From positions 1-13,486 of the forward strand of contig CAZGYE010000147.1 in assembly GCA_964530165.1 (NCBI GenBank): a stretch of 13,486 bases of DNA, in the 5' to 3' direction. Origin of the DNA: CAZGYE01 sp964530165. Its GTDB lineage: Bacteria > Planctomycetota > Planctomycetia > Planctomycetales > Planctomycetaceae. Both the position numbers and the translations under genes were made by a program. This document shows, piece by piece, positions 1-6,561 of the stretch. The notes under the pieces were generated by a model that had not been told where the DNA came from, did no database searches, and saw nothing but the letters and a program-made list of their open reading frames with translations. Position 1 is the first letter of the stretch; each line of letters opens with the position of its first letter.

Positions 1-386
1 CTTCGCCGCTCAACTACGGCGGCGTGGACGCGGATTTTTCCACACTGGCCAATCTGGCCGATCAGTCCGTCGAGCACTTGAGGGATTACAGCCACAATTC
101 TAGAATCGTGTTGCTGCCGCGGGACGCGCGGTTCGACGACAAAGCGATGGTCGCCGCGGCGGTCGGAAGCTATCAGCCGAATGCTTGGGGCCTGTACGAC
201 ATGCACGGCAACGCAGCCGAGTGGACCCGATCGAGTGTGGAGGGTCGAAAGGTCGTCCGCGGCGGCTCTTGGCGGGACCGTCCCAAACGCTGCCGGTCCG
301 CCTTCCGGCTGAGCTATCCGCCTTATCAAGGGGTCTTCAACGTCGGCTTCCGCGTCGTCTGTGAGGTCTCGGCTGACAGGCGTTAG
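1..386 (+). CDS. SUMF1/FGE-fold (formylglycine-generating-enzyme-like) protein, 3' end only
   Basis: The 5' end lies before the window; the reading frame is open from base 3 and ends at TAG 384-386, leaving about 127 residues. Family hallmarks are visible in order: a NAWGLYDMHGNAAEW segment, then VVRGGSW, a KRCRSAFR segment and the closing NVGFRVV. These match the C-terminal core of the FGE-sulfatase (SUMF1) fold, which includes the enzymes that convert a sulfatase cysteine to formylglycine as well as many relatives with other roles. Only one cysteine is present in the RGGSW-to-SAFR stretch, whereas true aerobic FGEs carry a pair of active-site cysteines there. Sulfatase activation is therefore uncertain; a structural or unknown role is equally possible. 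The gene converges on the methyltransferase gene, and a 124-bp repeat element begins at the base after its stop codon. Fold assignment is firm, function is not. Confidence 0.85.
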   Translation, partial: SPLNYGGVDADFSTLANLADQSVEHLRDYSHNSRIVLLPRDARFDDKAMVAAAVGSYQPNAWGLYDMHGNAAEWTRSSVEGRKVVRGGSWRDRPKRCRSAFRLSYPPYQGVFNVGFRVVCEVSADRR

Positions 387-510
387 CCCGGATGATTCAT
401 AGGCTGTCCTCGTGGCGCCCAAACCGACAACTTGTTGTCGCAATCCACTGGTTGCATGGCACGTGCAGCGACGACAAGTCGTCGGCTTGGGTTTCTATGA
501 ATGATCCGGG
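387..510 (+). repeat. 124-bp mirrored hairpin element, copy 1
   Basis: This is an imperfect inverted repeat. The outer arms CCCGGATGATTCATAG (387-402) and CTATGAATGATCCGGG (495-510) pair at 15 of 16 positions. The inner arms 418-440 and 469-491 pair at 20 of 23 positions. Each inner arm also contains its own small palindrome: GACAAC-TT-GTTGTC on the left and GACGAC-AA-GTCGTC on the right. A conserved asymmetric spacer (403-417) lies only on the left side. By eye the copy matches copy 2 (1552-1675, reversed) without gaps at 97 of 124 positions, with the central 28 bases least conserved. It fills the gap between two convergent genes and carries the last codons and stop of the minus-strand gene. 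It could be a REP/BIME-like or MITE-like element, or act as a bidirectional terminator; neither is shown. Confidence 0.85.
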
Positions 511-1517
511 TTAGTTGTCGCGGCTTCGGCGATGAGGCGCAAATAGCGTGAGTGTGTGTTTAAGGGGACGGCGCATTCCGGCCCGATCACGGCGACTCCG
601 GCTTCCTGGGCGTAGTGCACTTCGCTGATGATCTGCTCTTGCTTGCCTTTGTACAACGTCTCTGGATTATTGACATTGCCGATGAGCGCCAAGCGTCCGG
701 CGGCGATCTCGACTGCCTTCTGCGCGTCGTTTTTCGAATCGAAGTGGAACGCGTCGAAGCCGCTCTGGCAGATGTAGTCCAGACGGTCGAGCGTGTAGCC
801 GCAAATGTGCAGAAGGATCGGGCACGGCAGCTCCGAGCGCATCCGTTGATGCACCGGCAGCAGGAAGTCGCGATAGGTTTCGGCCCGGCACAGGTCGCCG
901 GTCAAATGGTCGCCGACGGTCAGACAGTCCGCGCCCGCCTCAATTTGGGCGTGGCCGAACAGCAACGAAACGACCATCAGCTTTTCCAGAATCCGCTTGA
1001 GCTTCTCCGGGTCGTCGATGAGCAGGATCAGGAAGTTTTCGAGGCCGAACAGGTGATAGGCAAGAGTCCACGGCCCCAAAACTTTGCCCACAACGGCCAC
1101 TTTCTCTCCAAAACGTGTTTTGAGAAGACGGATGGCCTTCAGGACCGTGCGGGTAGGAGACCGGTCGAGGAAATCGTCGGGGATGGCGACCTGTTCCGAT
1201 TCCTGGAACAGGTAGCTTCCGTCCGGAAGCGGTCTGACCGCGGGCATCCGGTTTTTGGCGCCCCAATGGATGTTCGCTCCCATCGCGGCTGCCCCTTGAA
1301 TGACCGAGAAATAGGGCGCCACGGTGTCGTACTGCAACAATTCGTGTCCGGCGGCTGCCAGCTCCGCCATCTTCTGGGCGTCGTTGTGGACTTCCGGAAA
1401 AGAGCAGCCCGTCGCATCCATCAGGTCCACAGTGGCCAGCGAGGTTGGGTTGGCGACGCACGGACGGTCGATCGGTTCACGTTTCAGCGCCCGCAGAAAA
1501 CGCTCTCTGGGAGTCAT
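495..1517 (-). CDS. Uroporphyrinogen-decarboxylase-superfamily protein, MtaA/CmuA-like corrinoid methyltransferase type
   Basis: This 340-residue cytoplasmic protein starts MTPRERFLRAL, a start typical of URO-D-superfamily methyltransferases. It lacks the arginine-rich RQAGR segment of true heme-pathway HemE. A zinc site of the MtaA/MtbA kind can be read: H237-x-C239 in the LLHICGY segment and C315 in GPECAVP near the C-terminus. Family members move a methyl group from a corrinoid protein to a thiol or a tetrahydrofolate-type acceptor. The acceptor here is unknown, and no corrinoid protein gene lies nearby. The ATG at 1517 is supported by AGGAG, 6 bases upstream. The C-terminal residues NPDHS and the TAG stop are encoded by the right end of repeat copy 1. 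Copy 2 begins 35 bases upstream of the start. Superfamily is sure; methyltransferase rather than another activity is likely. Confidence 0.85.
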   Translation of the reverse strand: MTPRERFLRALKREPIDRPCVANPTSLATVDLMDATGCSFPEVHNDAQKMAELAAAGHELLQYDTVAPYFSVIQGAAAMGANIHWGAKNRMPAVRPLPDGSYLFQESEQVAIPDDFLDRSPTRTVLKAIRLLKTRFGEKVAVVGKVLGPWTLAYHLFGLENFLILLIDDPEKLKRILEKLMVVSLLFGHAQIEAGADCLTVGDHLTGDLCRAETYRDFLLPVHQRMRSELPCPILLHICGYTLDRLDYICQSGFDAFHFDSKNDAQKAVEIAAGRLALIGNVNNPETLYKGKQEQIISEVHYAQEAGVAVIGPECAVPLNTHSRYLRLIAEAATTNPDHS

Positions 1518-1551
1518 GTTGTTCTCCTGTCGACGTGGCTCGGATGCCTAT

Positions 1552-1675
1552 CGCGGATCATTCACAGAAATCCAAACCGATGACTTGTCGTCGTTGGATG
1601 TGGCGTAGAGCCACCGCATTTCGACAACAAGTTGTCTGTTTGGGTATCACAAGGACAGCCTATAAGTAATCCGAA
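1552..1675 (-). repeat. 124-bp mirrored hairpin element, copy 2 (inverted relative to copy 1)
   Basis: Read on the minus strand from 1675 to 1552, this copy aligns with copy 1 without gaps at 97 of 124 positions counted by eye. The best-kept parts are the inner palindromic arms (22/23 and 20/23) and the spacer-bearing left flank. Both copies contain GACAACTTGTTGTC and a CGACGACAAGTC segment. The centre here carries its own GTGGC-TCTAC-GCCAC stem, absent from copy 1, at an unchanged total length. The element starts at the base following the TAG stop (1676-1678) of the GIY-YIG gene and lies between it and the methyltransferase start, so it is transcribed if these genes share an mRNA. Confidence 0.85.
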
Positions 1676-2056
1676 CTATCGGGACTCTTCCGCCGGCTTC
1701 GGGGGCAAATAAACCAAATGTGTCGGACATCGACAATCGCTGGAGCCGAAACCTTTCGCGACTACCTGCGCGCCCGCTTGCCGGAGCGTTTCGGCATTCC
1801 ACAGGCACTCCAATGGCTGTTGAGTTTCTTTGACCATGATGTTCTCGATGCACGCGTGCTCAAGCAGATAGTCAATATGCCAGTGTCGCTTCTTTCGTCG
1901 CCGCCGATGCCGCGTCAGACGTTGTTCCAATCCGCCCAGTGCGCTTCCGGTATAAACGTAATCGCCAGCCGGAAACACAAACGTTCCCAACTTCCCTACC
2001 GTGAGCTGCGTCGCATTGGAGAGGCGCAGATGAAGTTGATAGACGCCGGGCACCAT
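1676..2056 (-). CDS. Stand-alone GIY-YIG nuclease, DUF123 family
   Basis: The protein has 126 residues. The frame is open further upstream to 2164, but the ATG at 2056 is preferred: GAGG sits 7 bases before it and the conserved domain starts at once. Motifs in order are GVY (4-6, the GIY box), LGTFVFPAGDYVYTGSA (23-39, the YIG box), an arginine in GLEQRLTRH (R46), a basic RRRRKK run (51-56), HWHIDYLL (58-65), and a late SDCRCPTHLVYLP segment. This is the full DUF123 pattern known from archaeal and bacterial proteins, sometimes fused to endonuclease III. Family biology suggests a DNA nuclease, but a physiological role is not established. It lies downstream of the Gfo/Idh/MocA gene on the same strand with a 138-base gap, and its TAG stop adjoins repeat copy 2. 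Confidence 0.88.
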   Translation of the reverse strand: MVPGVYQLHLRLSNATQLTVGKLGTFVFPAGDYVYTGSALGGLEQRLTRHRRRRKKRHWHIDYLLEHACIENIMVKETQQPLECLWNAETLRQAGAQVVAKGFGSSDCRCPTHLVYLPPKPAEESR

Positions 2057-2095
2057 CTGACGACCTCGCAGACCATTGAGCCGGCAGGCTCGCCC

Positions 2096-2119
2096 GCCGC
2101 GCCCCGCAAGCGGGGCGGC
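2096..2119. other. GC-rich stem-loop in the oxidoreductase/GIY-YIG gap
   Basis: CCCCG (2102-2106) pairs with CGGGG (2111-2115) around a CAAG loop. The stem is continued by GCCG (2096-2099) pairing with CGGC (2116-2119) across a two-base bulge. It could slow transcription leaving the oxidoreductase gene, but neither strand has a T-run after it, so an intrinsic terminator call is weak. Confidence 0.35.
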
Positions 2120-2194
2120 TAAATGACCCCGTGCAATTCTATCACGATTCACCAGACGGATCACTGAGCGTGGCTCGCATTGTCCAGGGTGGTT

Positions 2195-3496
2195 TCAGAC
2201 CTGGGGCAATTGCCACGGGTCGCGCCGCTGGCGATCGAGCCACGACGTGTTGGCTTCCGCGTCGTCAACGAACCGCCAATTCTTGGGATCCCACCGCAGC
2301 TTGCGTCGATTCCAGTAGACCAGGTTGCCCAGGTGGCACACGGTGACCGACCGCGCGCCGATTTCCACGTCGCAGATCGGCCGCTTGCGGGAACGAACAC
2401 AGTTGAGCCAGTCGCGATGGTGTCCGGGTGATTTGTACAAATGCACGTCGTTTTCGCCGAGTGGTTCCTTGATGATCGTCTCCGGTTTGCTGGTCAGTGT
2501 CCCGCGCTTGACGAAGATCTCCCCGTCGGTGCCGATGAAGGTGATGCCGTTTCCGGATTCATGAACCATTTCCACGCCGCCTTCGTAGAGATACTTCACC
2601 CCGGCGTTGGCCTTCGGGTCGTCGGGCGGGATAATCTCGATCGGTCCGGATTCGTCCATGCCGAGACCCCACTGAGCGATGTCGAAATGATGGGCGCCCC
2701 AGTCGGTCATGCCGCCGCCCGAGTATTCCCGATACGATCGCCAGGCCGGGTAATGCTTGTGAACGCCGCGCGGGCTGAGAATCGAGTTGTACGGCCGCAT
2801 CGGTGCCGGACCCAGCCAGCGGTCCCAGTCCAGTCCCGGCTCCAACGGCTCTTCCGGCAGGTCACACCACCTGCTCGGTCCGCCCACGGCGACGGTCACC
2901 TTCTGCACCTTGCCGATGCGCCCGCTGCGCACAAGCTCGCAGGCCAGACGAAACTCGCGGCTCGACCGCTGCTGGCTGCCGGTCTGCAGGACACGTTTGT
3001 ACTTCCGCACGGCTTCGATCAATAGTTGTGCTTCGCGAATGGTCAACGTCAGCGGCTTTTCGCAGTAGATATCTTTGCCCGCTTTGCAGGCTTCGATGAC
3101 GGGGATCGCATGCCAGTGGTCGGGGGCGGCGATGACGACGGCATCGACGTCCTTGCGGGCCAGCACCTCGCGAAAGTCGTTCTGCGCATCGCAGCCCTTG
3201 TACGTACCGTCTTTGCTGTAGCGGTCTTCGACCGTCTTCTTGGCGTGCTCTCGCCGTGTGGTGTCCACGTCGCACACCGAGAGCACCTGCACGTCTTTGT
3301 ATCCCAGAAACCGCCCCAGGTGGTATCCGTTCTGCTTGCCCACGCCGATGAACCCCAGCGTGATCCGTTCGCTCGGTGGAGACTTGTCCTCGTTGCCGAA
3401 GACCGAACTCGGCACGATCATCGGGGCGGCAACCACCGCCGATGCCGCACGTTTGACAAATTCACGCCGCGTGAGACCGCTCTTGCCATTCATCAT
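2195..3496 (-). CDS. Tat-exported Gfo/Idh/MocA-family oxidoreductase
   Basis: The protein has 433 residues. A twin-arginine signal (TRREFVKRA, RR at 10-11) followed by a short hydrophobic stretch directs folded, cofactor-loaded export. The NAD(P)-binding Rossmann loop GFIGVGKQNG lies at 49-58. The family's catalytic-lysine motif EKP follows at 146-148, in DIYCEKPLTL. The C-terminal substrate domain contains GGGMTDWGAHHFDIA with H269, H270 and D272. Relatives oxidise or rearrange sugars, inositols and related polyols; the substrate here cannot be read from sequence. Exported versions are numerous in Planctomycetota and are usually linked to polysaccharide use. The ATG at 3496 has AGGAG 7 bases upstream; a second ATG follows at 3493. 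A good promoter precedes it (3548-3576). It is divergent from the large heme-protein gene, so the two may be jointly controlled. Confidence 0.93.
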   Translation of the reverse strand: MMNGKSGLTRREFVKRAASAVVAAPMIVPSSVFGNEDKSPPSERITLGFIGVGKQNGYHLGRFLGYKDVQVLSVCDVDTTRREHAKKTVEDRYSKDGTYKGCDAQNDFREVLARKDVDAVVIAAPDHWHAIPVIEACKAGKDIYCEKPLTLTIREAQLLIEAVRKYKRVLQTGSQQRSSREFRLACELVRSGRIGKVQKVTVAVGGPSRWCDLPEEPLEPGLDWDRWLGPAPMRPYNSILSPRGVHKHYPAWRSYREYSGGGMTDWGAHHFDIAQWGLGMDESGPIEIIPPDDPKANAGVKYLYEGGVEMVHESGNGITFIGTDGEIFVKRGTLTSKPETIIKEPLGENDVHLYKSPGHHRDWLNCVRSRKRPICDVEIGARSVTVCHLGNLVYWNRRKLRWDPKNWRFVDDAEANTSWLDRQRRDPWQLPQV

Positions 3497-3510
3497 GTGG
3501 AATCTCCTGC

Positions 3511-3539
3511 TTCATCATCGGCCTTTGATTTGCTACAAT
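3511..3539 (+). promoter_or_regulatory. Candidate promoter of the heme-protein/permease unit
   Basis: An extended -10, TG-C-TACAAT (3531-3539), has a weak -35 (TTCATC, 3511-3516) 17 bases upstream. Transcription would start near 3546 and leave a leader of about 48 bases before the ATG at 3594. The -10 match is good; the -35 is poor, as is usual for extended -10 promoters. Confidence 0.45.
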
Positions 3540-3547
3540 CCCTCCCT

Positions 3548-3576
3548 AATATATCCAGTCTTGTGATTTGTGCCAA
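3548..3576 (-). promoter_or_regulatory. Candidate sigma-70-type promoter of the Gfo/Idh/MocA gene
   Basis: On the minus strand TTGGCA (3576-3571) is followed after exactly 17 bases by TATATT (3553-3548); each hexamer differs from consensus at one position. The start would be near 3541, giving a leader of about 45 bases. It lies back to back with the rightward promoter, within a 97-base divergent gap. Confidence 0.55.
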
Positions 3577-3593
3577 TCCTGGGGAGGTTTACA

Positions 3594-6545
3594 ATGAAAT
3601 CGCTCGGTTTCAATCTGGTTTTGGTGCTGCTGGCTTCTGCGACCGTCGAGGCCGACACCGGGTCGAATAAGAAGGAGCGTTCCCCTCACCGTGCCGTGAT
3701 CACTCGCGGCCAGATCGAAGCCGATTGGCTTCGTCAGGACGAGGTCCGCAGCCTGCCTGCTGGCGACGTCGGCAAAGTCACCCCGCGGGAAGATGCAGCC
3801 GGCGGCTGCGACGGGGTCCGGGATGGTTCGTTCGGCTTCCACACCAGCCGGGAGCAAGACCCGTGGTGGCAGGTGGACTTGGGCCGGGAGGTGTCCATCG
3901 GTGAAGTTTTGATCTATAACCGCGGCGACGCCTGCTCCCACCGGGCGCGGCGGCTGAGGGTGCTGCTCTCAGGCGACGGCACGAGTTGGACGGCGGTCTA
4001 CAATCACGACGGCAGCGAGTTTGGCGGGATGTGGGATGGGAAGCCGCTTTCGGTTCTCCTGCACGGTGCCAAGGGCCGATTCGTGCGGATCCAGTTGCCG
4101 GGCAACGAATGCCTGCACCTCGACGAGGTCGAGGTCTTCGACACCAGCTACCATCGCAACTACGCTTTGGGCAAACCCGCCAACCAAAGCAGCAGCAGCC
4201 CGTGGTCCACGGGTACTCTGGTGGCGGCGCTGCAAACGGTTCGGGAGCGGGGCGGGCCGTTTCGCCCGTCCTATGGGGGACCGTTCCAAGCGGACTGGCT
4301 GGCCTTGCAGGTGGCTCTTCGGCACAGCGGAAGCAGATACCCGACGGCCGAGGTTGTGCAACGCGGCTTTGTACTGGCGGCTAACCTGCGCCAGTTGGGG
4401 ACGGACGTTGCCGAGGAGGTTCGTATCCTGCAGGGCGAGACCGATGCGCCAAAGCAGTTGACCCCCGACGCGGATCGCAAGCGCTACTTTCGCGCCCGCT
4501 GGGCGGTGCGGCGGATGGCTTTCGCCAATCGGCAGTTGGACTTCGATCGGCTCGTGTTCGTCAAACGGGCTCCGTCCCGTTTCAGCCACATGTCGATCCA
4601 ATACTACGGGGCATTCTCGCGTCCCGGCGGCGGACTTTACATTCTGGAAAACTTCAAAAGTGATTCGCCCCGGCTGCGCTGTCTGACTGCCGAGTTGCCG
4701 CCGGGCGACATCCTCCGGCCCGACCTCTCCTATGACGCCGGCAAAGTGCTGTTTGCTTACTGCAAGTTCTGTCCCGGCCTGGCCGAGAAAAAGAACAAGC
4801 TGGACAAGTCGAAAATTCCTGAAGACGCCTTCTACCATCTGTACGAGATGAACCTGGACGGGAGCGGGCTCAGACGGTTGACTCGCGGCAAGTACGACGA
4901 CTTCGACGGCCGGTATCTTCCCAATGGCGAAATCGTTTTTCTCTCAACCCGCAAAGGTCAGTTCCTTCAATGCGGCAAGGCAAGCGCCCAAGCGAGTTGC
5001 GCCGGCGCACTGCCCGACAGCTACGCTCGCTGCGGAGGCGGGCCGGCCCTGCCGGTCGCCGTTTACACGCTGCACGTCATCGATGGCGATGGCCACAACC
5101 TGCGAGCGATCTCTGCTTTTGAAAGCTTCGAGTGGACCCCCAGCGTAGCCGATGACGGGCGAATCCTCTACGCCCGCTGGGACTACGTGGATCGGGAAGC
5201 CATGTCCTACGAGAGCCTCTGGTCTACGCTGCCCGACGGCACCGGCGCCCAGGCGGTTTTCGGCAACTACACGGTCAGTCCGTTCTGCATCTTCGAGCCG
5301 CGATGTATCCCGGGTTCTCGCAAGCTCGTCTTCACCGCTTCGGCGCACCACTCGCCGACCGCCGGGAGCCTCGTGCTGCTAGACCCCAACAAAGGTGCCG
5401 ATGGTCCCGCTCCCCTGACACGGCTGACCCCGGAAGTGCCGTTCCCCGAAGTCGAGGCCTGGCCGGCCACGTACTATGCGAACCCGTTCCCCCTCTCGGA
5501 ACAGTACTACCTGGTGGCCTGGAGCGATCAACCGCTGGTGGGCGAACCGAAAACAAACCCGTCCAACACGATGGGCATCTATCTGTACGACGCCTTCGGC
5601 AACCTGAACCTCATCTACCGCGATCCGGAAATCTCCAGCATGTATCCGATACCGGTCCGCCCTCGGCGGCGGCCGCCGGCGGTCGCTTCCAGTCTCAGCT
5701 CGGAGGAGAACAGTGGACCGCCGCTGGGCGAACCGGAAGGGCGGGTGCTGCTGCTGGACGTCTACAAAGGGCTGGAATCGAACTGGTCAGGCAAGGTTCA
5801 CCGGCTGCGAATCGTGGGCGTCACGCCCAAAACTCAACCCAAGATGCACAGCCCGCCACTGGGAATGACCAAGAACGACACCGGCAAATTCGTGCTGGGC
5901 ACCGTGCCGGTCGAGACGGATGGTTCCGCCTTCTTCCGGGTTCCGTCCGGGTTGCCGTTTTTTGTCCAGGCACTGGATGCCGAGGGAATGGCCGTCCAGA
6001 CGATGCGAAGCGTCACTTATGTCCGGCCGGGCCAGACGCAGACATGTATTGGCTGCCACGAGTCTCGCAACACGTCGCCGTCGAATCGGCTTCCCCGGGC
6101 GGCTCTGCGTGAGCCGTCGAAGATGACTCCCGGCCCGGTCGGCTCTTGGCCGCTGGATTTCAGCAGCTTGATGCAGCCGCTGCTGGAGAAACATTGCGTC
6201 CGCTGCCACCAAGAAGACGCCGAGGCCGCGAAGACCGATCTGACCGCAGCCAAGGCATACGAGACACTGGTCGGCTACGGCGACCGCAACCTGCGGGCCC
6301 ATGTGTGGACGCGCCACCGCCAGGGTTTCTCGACCCCGGGCGCTTGTGGCGCCGCAAGTAGCCCCCTGATGAAACTACTCCAAAAGGGCCACTACCAAGT
6401 GAAGCTCAGCGGTGCGGACATGGATCGGCTGATCACCTGGATGGACACGTACGCCCAGCGAGCCGGTTCTTTCAGTGCCGACCAAGACCGCCGGCTCGGT
6501 GAGCTGCGGTTGCGAATGGCCCGGTTGCTGGCTCCATCGAACTGA
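3594..6545 (+). CDS. Secreted diheme protein: discoidin domain + beta-propeller + two CxxCH sites (HzsA-related)
   Basis: The protein has 983 residues. The ATG at 3594 is chosen because GGGGAGG lies 6 bases before it and it opens a signal peptide (hydrophobic NLVLVLLASATVEA, cleavage near residue 21). Residues about 55-182 form an F5/8-type C (discoidin) domain, with PWWQVDLG at 90-97 and FVRIQLPG..LHLDEVEVFD near its end. A propeller-like region with DGSGLRRLT, LPNGEIVFLSTR and DGRILYARWD repeats spans roughly 320-640. Two heme-c motifs follow, CIGCH (818-822) and CVRCH (868-872), ending in a LITWMD cytochrome tail. The order propeller then late CxxCH, together with FDRLVFVKR (317-325) and VPVETDGSAFFRVP, resembles hydrazine synthase alpha and its many non-anammox relatives. 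Hydrazine synthesis is not implied: no beta/gamma subunits are present. It is probably co-transcribed with the permease 16 bases downstream. Redox chemistry or ligand binding outside the cytoplasm is inferred. Confidence 0.88.
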   Translation: MKSLGFNLVLVLLASATVEADTGSNKKERSPHRAVITRGQIEADWLRQDEVRSLPAGDVGKVTPREDAAGGCDGVRDGSFGFHTSREQDPWWQVDLGREVSIGEVLIYNRGDACSHRARRLRVLLSGDGTSWTAVYNHDGSEFGGMWDGKPLSVLLHGAKGRFVRIQLPGNECLHLDEVEVFDTSYHRNYALGKPANQSSSSPWSTGTLVAALQTVRERGGPFRPSYGGPFQADWLALQVALRHSGSRYPTAEVVQRGFVLAANLRQLGTDVAEEVRILQGETDAPKQLTPDADRKRYFRARWAVRRMAFANRQLDFDRLVFVKRAPSRFSHMSIQYYGAFSRPGGGLYILENFKSDSPRLRCLTAELPPGDILRPDLSYDAGKVLFAYCKFCPGLAEKKNKLDKSKIPEDAFYHLYEMNLDGSGLRRLTRGKYDDFDGRYLPNGEIVFLSTRKGQFLQCGKASAQASCAGALPDSYARCGGGPALPVAVYTLHVIDGDGHNLRAISAFESFEWTPSVADDGRILYARWDYVDREAMSYESLWSTLPDGTGAQAVFGNYTVSPFCIFEPRCIPGSRKLVFTASAHHSPTAGSLVLLDPNKGADGPAPLTRLTPEVPFPEVEAWPATYYANPFPLSEQYYLVAWSDQPLVGEPKTNPSNTMGIYLYDAFGNLNLIYRDPEISSMYPIPVRPRRRPPAVASSLSSEENSGPPLGEPEGRVLLLDVYKGLESNWSGKVHRLRIVGVTPKTQPKMHSPPLGMTKNDTGKFVLGTVPVETDGSAFFRVPSGLPFFVQALDAEGMAVQTMRSVTYVRPGQTQTCIGCHESRNTSPSNRLPRAALREPSKMTPGPVGSWPLDFSSLMQPLLEKHCVRCHQEDAEAAKTDLTAAKAYETLVGYGDRNLRAHVWTRHRQGFSTPGACGAASSPLMKLLQKGHYQVKLSGADMDRLITWMDTYAQRAGSFSADQDRRLGELRLRMARLLAPSN

Positions 6546-6561
6546 CGGGATATCCAAGAGT

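Noticed and set aside
495..1517. HemE (heme-pathway uroporphyrinogen decarboxylase)
   Set aside because: The RQAGR substrate segment is missing and an MtaA-like H-x-C...C zinc site is present instead.
615..1583. Long plus-strand open frame (322 codons) opposite the methyltransferase gene
   Set aside because: It is the mirror of a gene with clear family motifs, shows no domain signal itself and has no ribosome site; GC-rich DNA keeps opposite frames open.
387..1675. CRISPR array or insertion sequence
   Set aside because: Only two long, internally mirrored, inverted copies are present, with no short regularly spaced repeats, transposase or cas genes.
2057..2164. Upstream extension of the GIY-YIG gene by 36 codons
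   Set aside because: The extension is arginine-rich, overlaps a GC stem-loop and precedes a well-placed GAGG site and ATG at 2056 where the conserved domain begins.
5303..6112. Plus-strand open frame (269 codons) inside the heme-protein gene
   Set aside because: Low-complexity out-of-frame product; the main frame contains the propeller and the first CxxCH in this stretch.
3594..6545. Anammox hydrazine synthase subunit
   Set aside because: Resemblance is limited to the overall propeller/heme layout; no beta or gamma subunits or other anammox genes are present, and similar proteins occur in non-anammox planctomycetes.
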